A DNA stretch of 64,000 nucleotides from Nocardioides houyundeii. Its GTDB lineage: Bacteria; Actinomycetota; Actinomycetes; Propionibacteriales; Nocardioidaceae. The position numbers were made by a program, and so were the translations under genes. A model generated the notes under the pieces. It was not told where the DNA came from. It did not search any database and saw only the letters and a list, made by a program, of their open reading frames with translations. Positions 53,281 to 62,330 of this stretch are shown here, one piece after another (within the stretch, counting starts at the first letter, position 1; the number at the start of each line of letters is the position of its first letter). The stretch lies in NCBI RefSeq assembly GCF_002865585.1, contig NZ_CP025581.1, positions 682,001-746,000 on the forward strand, read 5' to 3'.

Positions 53281-54081
53281 TCAGCGACCGGTCCAGACGG
53301 GGTCCCGCTTCTCCACGAAGGCGAGCGCGCCCTCCTTGGCGTCGGCCGAGGTCCGGATCGGGTTCACGAACTCGTGCTGCCGCTCGAACATCTCCTCCAG
53401 CTCCCAGTCCTGGGAGCGGACGAGGACCTGCTTGGAGGCGGCGAGCGCCAGGGGAGCGTTGGCCGCGATCTCGTCGGCCAGCTGGAGCGCCACCTCGAGT
53501 GCGGAGCCCGGCTCGGCCAGCCGGTTGACCAGGTGCACCTCGGCGGCTGCGGTCGCGGGCCACATCGCGCCGGTCAGGACCAGCTCCATCGCCAGGTGGT
53601 AGGGGATGCGACGCTGCAGGCGCAGCAGGCCGCCGGCAGCGGCGGTGAGTCCGCGCTTGACCTCGGGCAGCCCGAACTTCGCCGCCGTGGAGGCGACCAC
53701 CAGGTCGCAGGACAGCACGATCTCGAACCCGCCGGCCAGCGCGTAGCCCTCGACCGCCGCGATCAGCGGCTTGGTGGGCGGCTTCTGGACCAGGCCGGCG
53801 AACCCGCGGCCCTCGATGACCGGGCGCTCGCCCCGGGCGAAGCCCTTGAGGTCCATGCCGGCGCAGAAGGTCTGGTTGGCACCGGTGATGACCCCGACGC
53901 TGAGGTCGTCGCGGCTGTCCAGCAGGTCGAGCGCGTCGGCGATCTCCTGGGCCATCTGCAGCGACATCGCGTTGCGCGACGCGGGCCGGTCCATCGTCAT
54001 GACCAGCACCCGGCCGCGCTCGGTGACCTTGAGCTCCGGGCCGGCGGGCTGGTCGGTCTGCTGGTCCGTGGTGGCGCTCAT
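53281..54081 (-). CDS. Enoyl-CoA hydratase/isomerase family protein
   Basis: 266 residues from ATG at 54081, four-base overlap with the SDR stop. Crotonase fold with T-F-C-A-G-M-D-L-K-G-F near residue 70, E-G-Y-A-L-A-G-G-F-E near 110 and F-G-L-P-E-V-K-R-G-L near 135. Both Glu (G-G-F-E and L-P-E-V) are present, so it should be an active hydratase. The C-terminal trimerisation helix is complete (S-A-D-A-K-E-G-A-L-A-F-V-E-K-R). Last gene of a thiolase-SDR-crotonase operon: three consecutive beta-oxidation steps. Confidence 0.9.
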   Translation of the reverse strand: MSATTDQQTDQPAGPELKVTERGRVLVMTMDRPASRNAMSLQMAQEIADALDLLDSRDDLSVGVITGANQTFCAGMDLKGFARGERPVIEGRGFAGLVQKPPTKPLIAAVEGYALAGGFEIVLSCDLVVASTAAKFGLPEVKRGLTAAAGGLLRLQRRIPYHLAMELVLTGAMWPATAAAEVHLVNRLAEPGSALEVALQLADEIAANAPLALAASKQVLVRSQDWELEEMFERQHEFVNPIRTSADAKEGALAFVEKRDPVWTGR

Positions 54082-54836
54082 CGGGGAGCCATCCGGATCG
54101 CGCCGTCGAGGCGGATGGTCTCGCCGTTGAGGTAGGGGTTCTCCACGACCTGCTGGGCCATCATCGCGAACTCGTCGGGCTGGCCGAGCCGGGCCGGGTT
54201 CGGCACCTGCCCGCCCAGGCCGTCGCGGATCTCCTGGGAGAACCGCGCCAGGATCGGGGTGTCGAAGACGCCGGGCGCGATGGTGTTGACCCGGATGTTC
54301 TTGGTGGCCAGGTCACGGGCGGCGACCAGGGTCATGCCGACGACGCCGGCCTTGGCCGAGGCGTAGGGGATCTGGCCGATCTGGCCCTCCCAGGCGGCGA
54401 CCGAGGCGGTGAGCACGCAGACGCCGCGCTCGCCCTCGAGCACCTCGTTCTTGGCCATCCGGGCCGCGGCGAGCCGCAGCACGTTGAAGGTGCCCACCAG
54501 GTTGATGTTGATCAGCTGCTGGTAGAGCTCCAGGTCGCCCGGCGTGCCGTCGCGGTTGACCAGGCGGACAGTGCCGCCCTTGCCCGCGCAGTGCACCAGG
54601 GCCCGCAGCGGGCCGTGCTGCTCGGCGGCGTCGAGGGCCGCATCGACCGTCGCCGCGTCGGTCACGTCGCCCTGGGCGAACGTGCCGCCGATCTCGGCGG
54701 CGAACTCGGTGCCCAGCTCCTCGTTGAGGTCGAAGACCACGACGTGGGCTCCGGCCTTCGCGAGGCGGCGGGCGGTTGCCGCGCCGAGGCCGGAGGCCCC
54801 GCCGGTGACCAGGGCTGATGCTCCGTTGACGTCCAC
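54078..54836 (-). CDS. SDR family protein, 3-hydroxyacyl-CoA dehydrogenase-like (HSD10 type)
   Basis: 252 residues from GTG at 54836, preceded by [19 protein letters not shown] near residue 10, D-V-T near 60, H-C-A-G-K-G near 85, then [12 protein letters not shown] and Y-A-S-A-K near 155. A-S-x-A-A-x-E-G-Q-x-G-Q-x-x-Y is characteristic of the 17-beta-HSD type 10 group, which oxidises short or branched 3-hydroxyacyl-CoA and steroids. It fits between the hydratase and the thiolase of the same operon. The overlap with the crotonase supports coupled translation. Confidence 0.9.
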   Translation of the reverse strand: MDVNGASALVTGGASGLGAATARRLAKAGAHVVVFDLNEELGTEFAAEIGGTFAQGDVTDAATVDAALDAAEQHGPLRALVHCAGKGGTVRLVNRDGTPGDLELYQQLININLVGTFNVLRLAAARMAKNEVLEGERGVCVLTASVAAWEGQIGQIPYASAKAGVVGMTLVAARDLATKNIRVNTIAPGVFDTPILARFSQEIRDGLGGQVPNPARLGQPDEFAMMAQQVVENPYLNGETIRLDGAIRMAPR

Positions 54837-54880
54837 TCGGACTCCTTCGATGTGTGGGGGGACTGCGAGGGGGGAGCGGG

Positions 54881-56086
54881 TCAGAGCCGCTCGAGGATCG
54901 TGGCGTTGGCCATCCCGCCGGCCTCGCACATGAGCTCGAGGCCGTAGCGCTGGCCCTCGTCCTCCAGTGCGTGCAGCATCGTGGTCATCAGACGCGCCCC
55001 GGAGGCGCCCAGCGGGTGGCCCAGGGCGATGGCGCCGCCGCGCGGGTTGAGCTTGGCAGGGTCGCCCTTGAACTCCTTGAGCCACGCCAGCGGCACGGGG
55101 GCGAACGCCTCGTTCACCTCGACGTGGTCGATCTCGTCCAGGGTCAGGCCGGAGCGGGCCAGCGCCTTGTGGGTGGCGGGGATCGGGCCGGTCAGCATCA
55201 GCAGCGGGTCGCTGCCGACCACGGACATGGTGTGCACCCGGGCGCGGGGGCGCAGCCCGAGCTCCTCGGCCTTGGCGCGCGACATCAGCAGCAGCGCCGC
55301 CGCGCCGTCGGTGATCTGGGAGGAGTTGCCGGCGGTGGTCGACCAGGTGACCTGGGGGAAGCGCTCGGACAGCTGGTCGTTCTCGAAGACCGCCTTGAGT
55401 CCGCCCAGCTTCTCCACCGTGGTGCCGCGACGGATCGTCTCGTCCGCGCTCACCACGCCGTTCGGGGTGGTGATCGGCACGATCTCGCGGTCGAAGGCGC
55501 CCGCGTCCTGCGCGGCCGCGGCCCGCTCGTGGGAGAGGGCGGCGTACTCGTCGAGCTCCTGGCGGGTGAAGCCCCACTCGGCGGTGACCAGCTCCGAGGC
55601 GACGCCCTGGGAGACCAGGCCGGGGGCGTAGCGCTCGGCGATCCCGGCGCCGTACGGGTCGGCGTCCATCCGGGCCGAGCCCATGACCACCCGGCTCATC
55701 GACTCCACGCCGCCGGCGATCACGATGTCGGCCTCGCCGGAGAGGATGCCCTGGGCGGCGAAGTGCACCGACTGCTGGCTCGAGCCGCACTTGCGGTCGA
55801 TGGTGGTGGCCGGGACGTGGGCCGGGAAGCCCGCGGCGAGCCAGGCCATCCGACCCGGGGTCGCGGACTGCTCGCCGACCTGTGAGACGCAGCCGATGAT
55901 GACGTCGTCCACGGTCCCGGGGTCGACCTGGGGGGAGCGGGCGAGAAGCGCCTGCAGCGTCTGCGCGAGCAGGTCCACCGGGTGTACGTCGGACAGGGCG
56001 CCTCCCGCCTTGCCGCGCCCCACGGGCGAGCGGACGGCGTCGACGATCACGACGTCGCGAGGGCTGTTTCCTTGCGTCTGAGCCAT
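54881..56086 (-). CDS. Acetyl-CoA acetyltransferase (thiolase)
   Basis: 401 residues from ATG at 56086. Active-site Cys100 in D-R-K-C-G-S-S-Q, N-E-A-F-A-P-V near residue 345, G-A-I-A-L-G-H-P-L-G-A-S-G near 355 (catalytic His) and the second Cys in M-C-E-A-G-G-M-A-N. The last motif is usually C-x-G-G-G-x-G; here Glu-Ala and Met-Ala are substituted, as in several sterol-associated thiolases that accept bulky beta-keto-CoA. It heads the thiolase-SDR-crotonase operon, which starts 12 bases after a perfect ATCATGAT site and is divergent from the acyl-CoA dehydrogenases. Confidence 0.92.
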   Translation of the reverse strand: MAQTQGNSPRDVVIVDAVRSPVGRGKAGGALSDVHPVDLLAQTLQALLARSPQVDPGTVDDVIIGCVSQVGEQSATPGRMAWLAAGFPAHVPATTIDRKCGSSQQSVHFAAQGILSGEADIVIAGGVESMSRVVMGSARMDADPYGAGIAERYAPGLVSQGVASELVTAEWGFTRQELDEYAALSHERAAAAQDAGAFDREIVPITTPNGVVSADETIRRGTTVEKLGGLKAVFENDQLSERFPQVTWSTTAGNSSQITDGAAALLLMSRAKAEELGLRPRARVHTMSVVGSDPLLMLTGPIPATHKALARSGLTLDEIDHVEVNEAFAPVPLAWLKEFKGDPAKLNPRGGAIALGHPLGASGARLMTTMLHALEDEGQRYGLELMCEAGGMANATILERL

Positions 56087-56095
56087 GCCTATTGC

Positions 56096-56107
56096 TTATC
56101 ATGATTG
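56096..56107. promoter_or_regulatory. Palindromic operator candidate (ATCATGAT core) in the thiolase/ACAD divergent promoter
   Basis: TTATCATGATTG, core at 56098-56105, lies 12 bases upstream of the thiolase start in the 140-base divergent gap. Confidence 0.6.
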
Positions 56108-56169
56108 TCATGCGTATGTCCACGGTCGCCCCGTGGGGCGTGCGAGGTGGAACGGGTTACCGGCGCTCC

Positions 56170-56199
56170 TTGACACGCTTTCCGAGATGAATCTAGGAT
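56170..56199 (+). promoter_or_regulatory. Sigma-A-type promoter for the acyl-CoA dehydrogenase operon
   Basis: TTGACA (56170-56175), an 18-base spacer and TAGGAT (56194-56199) precede the start codon by 27 bases. A perfect Shine-Dalgarno, AAGGAGGTGAT, follows at 56213. Confidence 0.65.
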
Positions 56200-56226
56200 A
56201 ATGATTACAACTAAGGAGGTGATTCC

Positions 56227-57378
56227 GTGACGGATCCGTACGCGGAGATCAGACAGCTTGCGGCACAGGTGGCTCGCGAGGTCTACGAACCCATGGCCGA
56301 GTCGCTCGACGTCAACCGCACACCCATCCCCAAGGAAGAGCGCCGCCGACTCGGCGACCTCGGCTTCCTGGGCATCGCCCACCCGGAGAAGTACGGTGGC
56401 TCCGGCGCCCCGCTCGAGGAGGCGCTCGTGGTCATCGAGGAGCTGGGCAAGGTGTGCCGCCCGGCCGCCTTCCAGGTCTTCGAGGCCAACACCGGCCCGG
56501 CCCAGGTGATCACCCACCTCGGCTCCGAGGAGCAGCGCGAGCGCTGGCTCCCCGACATCATCAGCGGCGAGCGCACCATGGCCGTCGGCATCTCCGAGCC
56601 GGACGCCGGCTCGGCCGCCACGGACATGCGCACCAACGCCAAGGAGGTCGACGGCCGCCTGGTGATCAACGGCTCCAAGCGCTGGATCTCCAACGGTGGC
56701 GAGGCCGACCAGTACCTGCTCTACTGCCGCCTCTCCGACGCGCCGGGCGCCAAGGGGATCGGCGCGGTCGTGGTCGACAAGGGCACCCCCGGGTTCAGCT
56801 TCGGCGCCGGCGAGCGCCTGATGGGCTTCCGCGGCATCCCCTCGGCCGACCTCTACTTCGACAACGTCGAGGTCCCCCTGGAGAACGTCGTGGTGCCGGC
56901 CGGCTCCTTCGGCAAGCTCTTCGGCATCTTCTCCATCGAGCGGATGGGCAACACCACCATGAGCCTGGCGATCGGCCAGGCCGCCCTCGACAAGACGCTG
57001 AAGTACGTCGAGGAGCGCGAGCAGTTCGGCAAGCCCCTGGTGGAGTTCCAGAGCATCCAGGTGATGCTGGCCGACATGATCCTGCAGGTCGAGGCTGCCC
57101 GGCTGCTGCGCGACAAGGCCGCGGCCACCGCCACCGAGACCGGCATCCCGGACACCTTGGCGGTCTCGCTCGCCAAGTGCACCGCCAACGAGATGGCCAA
57201 GCGGGTCACCGACCTGGCCATGCAGATCCACGGCGGCAACGGCTACACCGAGGAGTACGGTCTCGAGCGGTTGCACCGTGACTCCCACGGCTGGGCGATC
57301 GCGGGCGGCACCCCGATGATGCAGCGCACGCGCATCGTCTCCGAGGTGCTCGGCCGCAAGTTCGACCAGCGTCGCTGA
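56227..57378 (+). CDS. Acyl-CoA dehydrogenase
   Basis: 383 residues from GTG at 56227. The ribosome site AAGGAGGTGAT matches the 16S tail fully, so high expression is likely. V-G-I-S-E-P-D-A-G-S-A-A near residue 122 and W-I-S-N-G-G near 155 bind FAD and substrate; R-E-Q-F-G-K-P-L near 265 and H-G-G-N-G-Y-T-E-E-Y near 340 complete the pattern. The usual Y-E-G-T Glu is replaced (A-G-G-T-P-M-M-Q); a Glu in helix G (F-S-I-E-R-M-G) is the likely base. Sterol-pathway FadE proteins share both features. It leads an operon with a second dehydrogenase, which may form its hetero-partner. Confidence 0.92.
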   Translation: MTDPYAEIRQLAAQVAREVYEPMAESLDVNRTPIPKEERRRLGDLGFLGIAHPEKYGGSGAPLEEALVVIEELGKVCRPAAFQVFEANTGPAQVITHLGSEEQRERWLPDIISGERTMAVGISEPDAGSAATDMRTNAKEVDGRLVINGSKRWISNGGEADQYLLYCRLSDAPGAKGIGAVVVDKGTPGFSFGAGERLMGFRGIPSADLYFDNVEVPLENVVVPAGSFGKLFGIFSIERMGNTTMSLAIGQAALDKTLKYVEEREQFGKPLVEFQSIQVMLADMILQVEAARLLRDKAAATATETGIPDTLAVSLAKCTANEMAKRVTDLAMQIHGGNGYTEEYGLERLHRDSHGWAIAGGTPMMQRTRIVSEVLGRKFDQRR

Positions 57379-57387
57379 GCGGGCCCC

Positions 57388-57411
57388 GGCCCGTCGGCCC
57401 GTCGGCCCGTC
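57388..57411. repeat. 8-bp tandem repeat (ggcccgtc x3)
   Basis: Three perfect abutting copies lie just after the acyl-CoA dehydrogenase stop, in a non-coding gap of 58 bases. Confidence 0.85.
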
Positions 57412-57436
57412 GAAAACTCTCCAGAAGGAACTCACC

Positions 57437-58578
57437 GTGGAAGACAGCCAGTTGTTCGACCTCAGCCCCCGGCACCGTGAGGTCCGGGAGATCGCCCGGG
57501 AGGTGGCCGCCAAGGTCGCGCCCTTCGCCGACGAGGCCGACGAGGCCGTCGAGGTGCACCAGGGATGCCTGGACGCGCTGCGGGAGAGTGGCCTGGCCCG
57601 CTATGTGGTCCAGGCGGCGTACGGCGGGCACGACGAGGTGCTGGACCCGCTGACCATCGCGGTGGTCCGGGAGCAGCTGATGTACTCCTCGGCGCACCTG
57701 GACTCCATGTTCGGCATGCAGGGGGTCGGCAGCTACTCGCTCTCGGTGGGGGCTCGGAGGCGCTGAAGCAGCAGTGGCTGCCCAAGGTCGCCACCCTGGA
57801 CGCCATCGCGGGGCTCGCGCTCACCGAGCCCGACGTGGGCTCGGACCTGCGAGCCATCACCACCACGATGGTCGTCGACGGGGACGAGCTGGTCGTCAAC
57901 GGGCGCAAGTCCTTCATCACCAACGGCGGCGCGGCGGACTTCTACTGCACGCTGGTGCGTGAGGAGGACGGCTGGTCGATGGTGCTGGTCCCGGCGAGCA
58001 CGCCGGGGCTGAGCATCGAGAAGGGTGCCGACCTGATGGCGCCCCACATCCTCGGCGAGCTCACCTTCGACGACGTCCGGGTGCCCGCCGACCACCGGCT
58101 CGGGGTTCCCGGCAAGGCGTTCTCGCTGATGCTGCAGACCCTGGCGGTCTTCCGGGTGACCGTGGCCGGCTCCGCCGTGGGCCTGGCCCAGGCGGCGCTG
58201 GACGAGGCCAAGAACCACGCCATGACGCGCGAGCAGTTCGGCAAGCCGCTCATCGAGCTGGGTGCGGTCTCGCAGAAGCTGGCCCAGTCCTGGACCGACG
58301 TCGAGGCAGCCCGGGCGTTCGTGTACCGCGCGGCGGCCCTGGCCAAGAGCGACCCGCTGGCGCACCTGGACTACTCCTCGATGGCCAAGGTGCACGCCAC
58401 CGAGTCGGCCGCCGCGGTGGTGGACCGGTCGGTCCAGACGATGGGGCGCTTCGGCCTCGTCCGCGGCTCCAAGATCGAGCGCCTCTACCGCAACGCCCGG
58501 CCGCTGCGGGTCTACGAGGGTGCCACCGAGGTGCTGCTCGACTCGCTCGCCCGCCGCCTCGCGAAGGGCGCCCGCTGA
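57437..58578 (+). pseudogene. Acyl-CoA dehydrogenase, frameshifted
   Basis: Starts at GTG 57437 after AAGGAA. The N-terminal helix domain reads to S-Y-S-L-S-V-G. At 57748-57752 a run of five G stands where six are expected, and the frame continues as G-G-S-E-A-L-K-Q-Q-W-L-P-K to a stop at 58578. A-L-T-E-P-D-V-G-S-D and F-I-T-N-G-G lie in the second part. It keeps the canonical C-terminal Y-E-G-A-T-E with the catalytic Glu, unlike its upstream neighbour. One added G restores about 380 residues. Both halves look well conserved, so a sequence error is the simplest reading. Confidence 0.85.
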
Positions 58579-58579
58579 C

Positions 58580-59329
58580 ATGGACCTGCAGCTGGAGAAC
58601 ACAGTCGTCCTGGTGACCGGCGCCAGCCGCGGCCTCGGTGCCGAGATGGCGATCAAGCTCGCCGAGGAGGGCGCCTACGTGGTGGCCGCCGCCCGGAGCG
58701 TGGCCAGCCTGGCCGAGGTCGCCGAGCGCGGTCACGGGCGGATCAGCATCGTGGAGGCGGACATGACCGACGAGGAGTCCGTCGCCGGGCTCGTCGACGA
58801 GGTCATCGAGCGGCACGGGCGGATCGACGGCCTGATCAACAACGCCGGCATCGCGCCGGCAGGCAAGTTCGTGGACCAGGACCCGCAGATCTGGAAGGAC
58901 GCCCTGACCGTCAACGTGCTGGCGCCGATGATGCTGGCCCAGGCGGCCGGCCGCCAGATGATCGCCCAGGGTGGCGGTCGGATCGTCAACGTCGCCTCCA
59001 CCACGGGCGTGCGCGGCAAGCCCTACCTGGTCGGCTACTCCACCTCCAAGGGCGCCGTGGTGCGGTTCACCGAGGCGCTGGCCGCCGAGTGGGGCTCCAA
59101 GAACGTGCAGGTCAACTGCATCGCCCCGGGTGCGTTCCGGACCGAGGCGCAGAAGGCGGTCACCGAGTCCGAGGACCTGCTGGCCCGTCGCGTGGCCAAG
59201 ATCCCCGCGGGCCGGATGGCCGACCCGTCCGAGCTGGTGCCGCTGGCGTGCCTGCTCGTGTCCCCCGTGTCCCCCTTCACCACCGGTGCGATCTTCGTGG
59301 TCGACGGTGGCGAGTCCGGAAAGCTGTGA
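58580..59329 (+). CDS. SDR family oxidoreductase
   Basis: 249 residues from ATG at 58580, one base after the dehydrogenase stop. V-T-G-A-S-R-G-L-G-A-E near residue 12, D-M-T near 57, N-N-A-G-I near 80, S-T-T-G-V near 135 and the catalytic Y-S-T-S-K near 152. The C-terminal strand is I-F-V-V-D-G-G. A standard NAD(P)-dependent enzyme, likely a hydroxyacyl-CoA or ring-alcohol dehydrogenase of the same pathway. Its end overlaps the amidohydrolase start. Confidence 0.9.
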   Translation: MDLQLENTVVLVTGASRGLGAEMAIKLAEEGAYVVAAARSVASLAEVAERGHGRISIVEADMTDEESVAGLVDEVIERHGRIDGLINNAGIAPAGKFVDQDPQIWKDALTVNVLAPMMLAQAAGRQMIAQGGGRIVNVASTTGVRGKPYLVGYSTSKGAVVRFTEALAAEWGSKNVQVNCIAPGAFRTEAQKAVTESEDLLARRVAKIPAGRMADPSELVPLACLLVSPVSPFTTGAIFVVDGGESGKL

Positions 59330-60132
59330 ACGACGTGATCATCGACGCCCACACCCACATCTGGCCCGACAAGATCGCCGCGATCGCCCTGGGCGGCAAC
59401 CGCGTCGAGGGCCTCGAGGCCCGGGGTGACGGCACCGTCAGCGGCCTCACCAACGACATGGCCGCCAGCGGGGTGCAGATCAGCTGCTGCCTGGCGATCG
59501 CCAACGAGGCGCGCCACGTCGACTCGGTCAACCGCTTCGTGGCGGGGCTGGCGGACGAGACGCACGTGCCCTTCGGCACCGTGCACGTGGACCTGTCGGT
59601 GGAGGAGAACCTCGCCAGCCTGCAGCGGCACGGGGTGCGGGCGGTCAAGATCCACCCGCTCTTCCAGAAGTTCGGCCTCGACGACCCCCGGCTGTGGGAG
59701 ATCTTCGAGGCCTTCGGCAGCGACTACGCCGTGATCACCCACGTCGGCGAGGGCGGTGACGAGTTCACCAACAGCCTGTCCAACCCGCGGATGATCCGTG
59801 ACCTCACCCGGCAGTTCCCCGACCTGAGGCTGATGGCCTGCCACTTCGGCGGCTACAAGATCCTCGACGACGCCGAGGAGATGCTGGCCGGCACCGACGT
59901 GGTGCTGGAGACCTCCTGGCCGCCCAGCCTGGCCACCCTGCGCCCCGAGCGGGTCCGCGACCTGATCCGCAAGCACGGCGCCGAGCGCATCGTGTTCGGC
60001 TCCGACTGGCCGATGACCAGCCCGGCGGAGGAGATCCGCGCGATCGAGGCGCTGGGACTCACCGACGACGAGACCAAGCTGGTGCTCGGCGGGACCCTGG
60101 CCAGCGTGCTGGGCGACCGGCTGCCCTCCTAG
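59326..60132 (+). CDS. Amidohydrolase family protein (ACMSD/decarboxylase type)
   Basis: 268 residues from GTG at 59326 (GTGA overlap). TIM-barrel metal ligands: D-A-H-T-H near residue 9, V-K-I-H-P near 107, I-T-H-V-G near 142, C-H-F-G-G near 177 and G-S-D-W-P near 226. This branch (Amidohydrolase_2) contains hydrolases and non-oxidative decarboxylases of aromatic or beta-keto acids. In a CoA pathway it might hydrolyse a lactone or decarboxylate an intermediate. Last gene of its operon, followed by the strongest hairpin in the window. Confidence 0.87.
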   Translation: MNDVIIDAHTHIWPDKIAAIALGGNRVEGLEARGDGTVSGLTNDMAASGVQISCCLAIANEARHVDSVNRFVAGLADETHVPFGTVHVDLSVEENLASLQRHGVRAVKIHPLFQKFGLDDPRLWEIFEAFGSDYAVITHVGEGGDEFTNSLSNPRMIRDLTRQFPDLRLMACHFGGYKILDDAEEMLAGTDVVLETSWPPSLATLRPERVRDLIRKHGAERIVFGSDWPMTSPAEEIRAIEALGLTDDETKLVLGGTLASVLGDRLPS

Positions 60133-60140
60133 AGCCCGGT

Positions 60141-60176
60141 CCGAGGAGCCCGACCCCTCGGGGTCGGGCTCCTCGG
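60141..60176. terminator. Very strong bidirectional hairpin terminator
   Basis: CCGAGGAGCCCGACCCC and its exact complement form a 17-bp stem with a loop of two bases, between the convergent amidohydrolase and GntR genes. Confidence 0.92.
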
Positions 60177-60197
60177 CGGTGCCTCGGTGGGCACAGC

Positions 60198-60935
60198 TCA
60201 GATGACGCCCCACACGATGGGCTCGTCAAGCACGGCGGGGAACTTCTTCTCCGCGTAGCGCAGGTACTCCTGGATGTGGTCCTGCATGGACGCCGCAGCG
60301 GCGTTGGGGTCGCGGGACTCGATCATCTCGCAGATCTGCAGGTGCGCCTTGTGCACCGCGGTACGACGCACCTCGGGGTAGTCGATGCCGATCGCCGACC
60401 CGTCGAGGATGCCGAGCAGGGCGTCGACCAGATAGCCGAACATCGCGTTGCCGGAGCCGCGCGCGATCAGGTCGTGGAAGCGCTTGTTCTCCTCCAGGAA
60501 GATCGACTGGTTCTTCAGGTTCTCCTGCATGTTGTCCACGCTGGCCCGCAGGGCGGCCAGGTTCGCCTCGTCCATCCGCTCCGCGGCGAGCCGGGACATC
60601 ATCGGCTCCAGCCCGAGGCGGGCCTCGGCGATGGTGCGGAACGGCGCGTTGGCGAACTGCAGCAGCAGGGTGAGCGAGGTGGCCAGGCAGCCGGCATCCG
60701 GCTGCTGGACCACGGGACCGCCACCGGGGCCGGGCTTGAGGGTGATGACGCCCTGGAGCTCGAGGAAGCGCAGCGACTCGCGCAGCGTGCCGCGCCCCAC
60801 GTCGTACTTCTCGAGCATCACGCGCTCGGGCGGCAGCCGGTCGCCGACCACGTTGCCGCGCTCGTTGATGTCGGCCACGATCCGTTGCGCCACCAGCATG
60901 GCGGTCTTCATGGGCCTCAGTGAGCCGGAGGTCAT
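60198..60935 (-). CDS. GntR family transcriptional regulator (FadR/FCD subfamily)
   Basis: 245 residues from ATG at 60935, with AAGGGA upstream; a GTG at 60950 is the alternative. N-terminal winged helix (about 15-80): L-P-P-E-R-V-M-L-E-K-Y-D-V-G-R-G-T-L-R-E-S-L-R-F-L is the recognition segment. The C-terminal all-helical FCD domain (about 95-235) contains F-H-D-L-I-A-R-G-S-G-N and the metal-binding Asp/His positions. FCD proteins bind acyl-CoA or organic acids and release DNA on binding. It is the only clear transcription factor in the window and is the natural candidate to control the island. Confidence 0.92.
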   Translation of the reverse strand: MTSGSLRPMKTAMLVAQRIVADINERGNVVGDRLPPERVMLEKYDVGRGTLRESLRFLELQGVITLKPGPGGGPVVQQPDAGCLATSLTLLLQFANAPFRTIAEARLGLEPMMSRLAAERMDEANLAALRASVDNMQENLKNQSIFLEENKRFHDLIARGSGNAMFGYLVDALLGILDGSAIGIDYPEVRRTAVHKAHLQICEMIESRDPNAAAASMQDHIQEYLRYAEKKFPAVLDEPIVWGVI

Positions 60936-60989
60936 GTCAGGTCCCTTCACTTGCCGGCGGGGTGCCGGCTCGAGCTACGGCGACGACGA

Positions 60990-61020
60990 AGCCTAGGGGA
61001 ATCATAGTCAATAATTAGCC
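60990..61020. promoter_or_regulatory. AT-rich promoter pocket upstream of the GntR gene
   Basis: GGAATCATAGTCAATAATTAG shares ATCAT with the operator core and lies about 60 bases upstream of the regulator start, a possible autoregulatory site. Confidence 0.45.
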
Positions 61021-61062
61021 GCGTCGAATGAATTGCCTTCGTGTTGCGCGTGCCGAGCGGGC

Positions 61063-62274
61063 TCAGGAGGCGTTCACGACGCCGTTCGAGGCCAGGGCGT
61101 CCACGTCCTCGGAGGTCAGGCCGAGCTCGTCGACCAGGATCTCGCGCGTGTGCTGGCCCACGCTGGGCACGCCGTCGTACGTCGGACCGGCGTAGTCCTT
61201 CATGTGCAGGATCGGCCCGGGCATCAGCGCCGGCCCGAGGACGGTGTTGGCCAGCTCCACCAGGGTGCGCTCGCTGAAGTGCGGGTCCTCGGTCACGTCC
61301 TTGGAGTCGTTGACGGCGGCCGCCACGACCTCGTACTTGTCGAGGATCTCCAGGGCCTGGGACCGCGGGTGCGAGCCGACCCAGTCGATGACGATCTGCT
61401 GCATCGCGTCGTTGTTGGCCATCCGGGCGGTGTTGGTGGCGAACCGCTCGTCGTCCTTGAGCTCGGGACGTCCCATCGCCTCGAACAGGCGCAGGGCGAT
61501 CGACTGGTTGGAGGCTGCGATGGAGAGCCAGGTCCCGTCGGCGGCCTGGTAGATCCCGCGCGGGGAGGCCGCGCCGGAGGCGTTGCCGTGCCGCTGCATG
61601 ATCGTGCCGGTCGAGGTGTAGTTCAGCACCGCGTCGCCGAGGATGAACATCAGCGGCTCGTACAGCGCCACGTCGACCTCGGAGCCCTGGCCGGTCATCT
61701 CGCGGCGGAACAGCGCCATCGAGGTCCCGAAGGCCGCGGAGATGCCGGCGATGGAGTCGGCGAACCCGAACGGCGGGGCGGTGGGCGGGGTGTCCGGCCA
61801 GCCGTTGAGGAAGGCGTACCCGCTCGCGGTCTCGGCCACGGTGCCGAAGCCCGGTCGCTCGCTGTAGGGGCCGGTCTGGCCGAAGCCGCTGACCCGGGTC
61901 ATCACGATCTTGGGGTTGTCGGTCGCGAGCTCGGCGTAGCCGAGGCCCCAGGCCTCCATCCGTCCGGGACGGAAGTTCTCGATGACCACGTCGGCCTTGC
62001 TGATGAGCTGGCGGGCGACGGTGCGGCCCTCCTGCTGGCGCATGTCGAGGCCGACCGAGCGCTTGCCCGAGTTCAGGCGGGAGAAGCCGATGGCCAGCCC
62101 CTCGTGCGCCGGCTGCCACTGACGGGCGAAGTCACCGTGGACCGGGTCCTCGATCTTGATCACGTCGGCACCGAAGTCCCGGAGCATCCGGCCCGCGGTC
62201 GGGGCGGCGTACATGGAGCCCAGCTCGACGACGCGGACGCCGGTCAGTGGTGCCTGGGACTGGGGGTTGGGCAT
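61063..62274 (-). CDS. CaiB/BaiF family CoA-transferase
   Basis: 403 residues from ATG at 62274, chosen because GAGAGG lies a few bases upstream; the frame opens eight codons earlier without a site. Class III CoA-transferase fold: V-V-E-L-G-S-M-Y-A-A-P near residue 16, A-D-V-I-K-I-E-D-P near 36, S-V-G-L-D-M near 70, and E-N-F-R-P-G-R near 97. The catalytic Asp falls in Y-E-P-L-M or the loop before it and cannot be fixed by eye. It moves CoA between acids without ATP, saving energy when recycling acyl-CoA. It lies between the regulator and the OYE-type reductase. Confidence 0.9.
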   Translation of the reverse strand: MPNPQSQAPLTGVRVVELGSMYAAPTAGRMLRDFGADVIKIEDPVHGDFARQWQPAHEGLAIGFSRLNSGKRSVGLDMRQQEGRTVARQLISKADVVIENFRPGRMEAWGLGYAELATDNPKIVMTRVSGFGQTGPYSERPGFGTVAETASGYAFLNGWPDTPPTAPPFGFADSIAGISAAFGTSMALFRREMTGQGSEVDVALYEPLMFILGDAVLNYTSTGTIMQRHGNASGAASPRGIYQAADGTWLSIAASNQSIALRLFEAMGRPELKDDERFATNTARMANNDAMQQIVIDWVGSHPRSQALEILDKYEVVAAAVNDSKDVTEDPHFSERTLVELANTVLGPALMPGPILHMKDYAGPTYDGVPSVGQHTREILVDELGLTSEDVDALASNGVVNAS

Positions 62275-62330
62275 GGGGTGTCCTCTCGACGCAATCAATG
62301 CGCATCAATACTAACATTGAGTGGCGCTGG

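Noticed and set aside
28142..57752. Programmed -1 or +1 frameshifting at the five shifted genes
   Set aside because: No shared slippery heptamer or downstream fold is evident, and unrelated families are affected; missing bases in G/C runs explain all five.
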